Assembly (NCBI RefSeq): GCF_900188005.1
Contig: NZ_FZNR01000003.1
Location: 310,001-374,000 of the forward strand
Length of the DNA: 64,000 bases
Reading direction: 5' to 3'
Source of the DNA: Actinoplanes regularis
Lineage (GTDB): Bacteria; Actinomycetota; Actinomycetes; Mycobacteriales; Micromonosporaceae
Positions 61,673-64,000 of the stretch are shown here, in pieces (position 1 is the first letter of the stretch; each line of letters begins with the position of its first letter). Below the pieces are notes generated by a model. It did no database searches. It was not told the origin of the DNA and saw only the letters and a list, made by a program, of their open reading frames with translations. The position numbers and the translations under genes were made by a program.

Positions 61673-63193
61673 CTACGTCAGTTTTGGCTCCACCCAGCCG
61701 TTTTCCACCAGATAGCCGAGAACCTGCTCAACCGCCTCCGCGACCGACATCGTGGTGGTATCGACGGTCAGTTCGGCGTCCAGCGGCTCCTCGTACGGGT
61801 CGTCGATGCCGGTCATCCCGCGCAACTGGCCGGCGCGGGCCCGGGCGTACAGGCCCTTGCGGTCGCGGCGCTCGCAGACCTCGAGCGGGGTGGCCACGTG
61901 CACCAGCACGAACCCGGCGCCGGCCTCCACCGCCATCCGGCGCACCGCCGTCCGGGCGGCCTCATAGGGCGCGATCGGGCAGGCCACCGCCATGCCGCGG
62001 TGCCGGCCCACCTCGGCGGCCACCCAGCCGATCCGGCGCACGTTGCGGTCCCGGTCGCCCTTGCTGAAACCGAGCCCGGCGGTCAGCTCCCGGCGCACCA
62101 CGTCGCCGTCGAGCAGGGTCACCGTCCGGTCGCCGGTCTCCCGCAGCGCGTCGGCCAGGTTGCGGGCGATCGTCGACTTGCCGGAGCCGGACAGGCCGGT
62201 GAAGAAGACCACCAGCCCGCGGTGCCGGCGCGGCGGCCGGATCCGGGACAGCTCCTTTGCCACCGCGGGCGGGGTGTGCCACTCGGGTAGCGGGAAGCCC
62301 CGGTCCAGCAGGTCGTCGATCTCCGCCGGGGTCATCGCCAGGCGGCGGTTGCGCAGCGGGATGTCGTCGCGCCAGCGCCACTGACCGTCCCGGTTGTCGT
62401 ACGCCAGCTCGCGCGGCACCAGCACCCGCAGTCCGGCGCCGGAGAGCGTGTCGCCGGTGGAGAGCACGTGCGTGACGCCGTACGCGGCGGCCACCCGCGA
62501 GCGCAGCAGCGCGTCGCGCATCTCATCGCCGTGCGGCATCAGCGGCACCGCGACCACGGTCGCCGGGGGCATCCGGTCGCGGGCCGCGAAGACCGCCCGG
62601 ACCAGCGCCTCCGGCGGCAGGCCGTCGGGGCCGTGGCCGCTGATCGGGATCAGGATCAGCAGGTGGGCCGCGAGCGTACGGGCGGCGTGCGCGATCTGCG
62701 CGAGCTGCGGCCGGTGCAGCGGGCGGTCGGCGATCACGCCGAGCACCCGGCCGGGTGGGAGCAGGGACCTGACCTCTTCCGGCGTGCGGCGCAGGCGCTG
62801 GAACGGCCCGTGCCCGCCGTCGCCCATCTTGTGCACCGGGCCGCCGATGCCGTACCGGTTCTCGGCGATCCGCCAGACGTCCCGCGCCTCGACCGTCGCG
62901 ATCGGGGCGCCCTCCAGATCGGTCAGCACGACGGTGCGTCGCGCCGGATCGGCCGGGTCCAGCCGCTCGGCCAGTTCCTGCGGAATCTCACAGGTCACCG
63001 GCGTCGGCCAGGGTGTGCCGTCGGCGAGCCGGCCGGTGCGCTTGAGCGCGGCCAGGTCGGCGCGCCCCAGGAACCCGGTCAGGGGCGCATACGCCCCGGA
63101 GAGCAGCAGTTCGAGATCTGCCAGCTCAAACGGGCGTGGGGCGAACGACGGTGCGTCCCGCAGGACGTCTTCGGGCAGTACCGAGCCACTCAC
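61673..63193 (-). CDS. APS kinase fused to a degenerate ATP-sulfurylase domain
   Basis: 506 aa from GTG 63193 (AAGGGGATCGCAAG); the upstream open frame has no start signal. Residues 1-310 have the sulfate adenylyltransferase layout (PRPFELADLELLLSGAYAPLTGFLG, later LAYDNRDGQWRWRDDIPLR). However, the catalytic N-P-x-H-x-x-H is D-R-P-L-H160-R-P-Q163 and the G-R-D-H loop is missing. The C-terminal APS kinase (about 325-495) is complete: GLSGSGKSTIARNLADAL, LDGDVVRRELTAGLGFS, and ERRDRKGLYARARAG. It supplies PAPS to the two sulfotransferases; the N-terminal half probably no longer makes APS. Confidence 0.88.
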   Translation of the reverse strand: MSGSVLPEDVLRDAPSFAPRPFELADLELLLSGAYAPLTGFLGRADLAALKRTGRLADGTPWPTPVTCEIPQELAERLDPADPARRTVVLTDLEGAPIATVEARDVWRIAENRYGIGGPVHKMGDGGHGPFQRLRRTPEEVRSLLPPGRVLGVIADRPLHRPQLAQIAHAARTLAAHLLILIPISGHGPDGLPPEALVRAVFAARDRMPPATVVAVPLMPHGDEMRDALLRSRVAAAYGVTHVLSTGDTLSGAGLRVLVPRELAYDNRDGQWRWRDDIPLRNRRLAMTPAEIDDLLDRGFPLPEWHTPPAVAKELSRIRPPRRHRGLVVFFTGLSGSGKSTIARNLADALRETGDRTVTLLDGDVVRRELTAGLGFSKGDRDRNVRRIGWVAAEVGRHRGMAVACPIAPYEAARTAVRRMAVEAGAGFVLVHVATPLEVCERRDRKGLYARARAGQLRGMTGIDDPYEEPLDAELTVDTTTMSVAEAVEQVLGYLVENGWVEPKLT

Positions 63194-63331
63194 CTTGCGA
63201 TCCCCTTGCCGCGGCTGACTTGGGTGACAGTTTCGCAGCCCGGTTCGAGTCGGTCGAGGCGGGATCACGATCTAGCGTCCGCGTCGACAAAATCATACTT
63301 TCGCCCGATACCTATCGTGACACCCGTTATA

Positions 63332-63359
63332 TGGACAAAACGCCGAGATACCCTAATAT
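63332..63359 (+). promoter_or_regulatory. Promoter of the GH26-like gene at the right edge
   Basis: TGGACA (63332-63337) and TAATAT (63354-63359) with a 16-bp spacer in an AT-rich stretch, 9 bp before the GTG start; the transcript would have almost no leader. Confidence 0.6.
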
Positions 63360-63368
63360 CGGCCCATT

Positions 63369-64000
63369 GTGAGACAAATCGTCCGTGCTGTCGCTCTCAG
63401 CACTATCCTCGCGATGTCCGTGACGGCCACCCTCGTCTGGGCCTGGACCGGTGAGGTGGACCGGTCCGGGCTGTCCCCCGACGGCGGCCCGGTGGCGACG
63501 GAGGTACCGGTCACGAGCCGGCCCACGGCGTACCGGCAAACGTCCTCGCTCCTGCCCGCAACGCGCACCGCGACCTTCACGGGAAACCTCGGCCAGCGCG
63601 CCCGGATCCGGCCGAACCTGATCGGCGACGGCGTAGGCCGTCGTTCGCACGCCGGCCTGCCGGCCGGTGCCGCGTCGTCGCGCAGGCACTGCCGCCTGGG
63701 CCAGAAACTCGTGCCCACCTGTGGCGTGCTGTGGGGCGTGGCACCCGGCGCGCGGACCGAGGAGCACGGCTTCGAGGCGCTCGTCGACTTCGAGCGCAAG
63801 ACCGGCCGGCACCAGGCCGTCTACCACGCCTACCACCACGGGATCCGGCAGCTCTTCCCGACGCCGCAGGAGATCGCGATCGCCCGGCAGCCCGGCCGTG
63901 AGCGGGTTCTGCTGCTCAACTGGAAGCCGGAGAGCGTCTCCTGGGCGAGGATCGCGCGGGGCGACCGGCGGACCGACGAGTTCCTCGACGAGTTGGCCTG
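63369..64000 (+). CDS. Secreted GH26-like glycoside hydrolase (3' end outside window)
   Basis: At least 210 codons from GTG 63369; the frame is open to the window end. A signal peptide or anchor of about 27 residues (RAVALSTILAMSVTATLVWAW) and a Thr/Pro-rich linker are followed at about residue 118 by CGVLWGVAPGARTEEHGFEALVDFERKTGRHQ, the opening of a GH26-type barrel. It resembles the operon-end protein at 53066-54076. The catalytic glutamates would lie beyond the window. Divergent from the APS kinase gene. Confidence 0.8.
   Translation, partial: MRQIVRAVALSTILAMSVTATLVWAWTGEVDRSGLSPDGGPVATEVPVTSRPTAYRQTSSLLPATRTATFTGNLGQRARIRPNLIGDGVGRRSHAGLPAGAASSRRHCRLGQKLVPTCGVLWGVAPGARTEEHGFEALVDFERKTGRHQAVYHAYHHGIRQLFPTPQEIAIARQPGRERVLLLNWKPESVSWARIARGDRRTDEFLDELA

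Noticed and set aside
60503..62290. 595-codon open frame on the plus strand
   Set aside because: Antisense to the Wzz-like and APS kinase genes, whose motifs are unambiguous on the other strand.

Overview
The window is high-GC actinobacterial chromosome. WhiB-type and BldM-type developmental regulators, dense GTG starts, leaderless starts (TANNNT box six bases before the start codon) and the gene order whiD/whiB3 - bldM - guaB - guaB3 ... pcrA - M23 - icmB - sucCD - DUF6350 - purN - purH all point to a sporulating actinomycete. The overall look suggests Micromonosporaceae (Actinoplanes-like); the family-level placement is inference. I found no rRNA, tRNA, CRISPR array, insertion sequence or prophage gene.

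Layout. 1-3.2 kb: 3' part of an M16-like peptidase and a membrane molybdopterin oxidoreductase. 3.3-8.3 kb: conserved developmental and purine block (WhiB3/WhiD, a BldM-like orphan regulator with a degenerate receiver, DUF5319, GuaB, GuaB3). 8.3-12.9 kb: surface proteins (M1 aminopeptidase lipoprotein, LCP transferase, subtilisin with two Ig-like domains). 12.9-18.9 kb: guaA, two double-NUDIX genes in tandem, and the phosphatidylethanolamine pathway pair pssA and psd facing each other across a bidirectional terminator. 19-22.8 kb: PspC/LiaF-type envelope stress module, with a membrane sensor divergent from a PspC-kinase and a NarL regulator. 23-28.7 kb: complete dipeptide/oligopeptide ABC importer operon. 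28.8-36.4 kb: chorismate mutase, secreted 5'-nucleotidase, PcrA helicase, two M23 peptidases, small B12-binding mutase subunit. 36.9-45.4 kb: sucCD, DUF6350, purNH, a pentapeptide-repeat gene behind a 104-bp inverted repeat, a phoD remnant and icd.

45.4-52 kb is a plastic zone. It holds three kinds of tandem repeat in intergenic DNA, galT-deoR with four 18-bp repeats directly before deoR, a GT2 glycosyltransferase, a sulfotransferase and a WecG/TagA glycosyltransferase carrying an in-frame repeat insertion. 53-63.2 kb is a tightly overlapping minus-strand polysaccharide operon: APS kinase with a degenerate ATP-sulfurylase half, Wzz-like protein with an apparently dead kinase domain, O-antigen-ligase-like protein, APH-fold kinase, PAPS sulfotransferase, flippase, methyltransferase and GH26-like lipoprotein. 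A second GH26-like gene starts at the right edge. Together these read as a locus for making, sulfating and exporting an extracellular glycan, with the APS kinase supplying PAPS.

Most interesting signals: (1) a near-identical 20-bp palindromic promoter element in front of icd and of a small VOC-fold gene 8.5 kb away; (2) the 18-bp repeat array and overlapping 33-codon ORF coupled to deoR; (3) the sulfated-glycan locus with degenerate enzyme domains; (4) the 104-bp inverted repeat before the pentapeptide gene; (5) the BldM-like protein with a dismantled receiver pocket.
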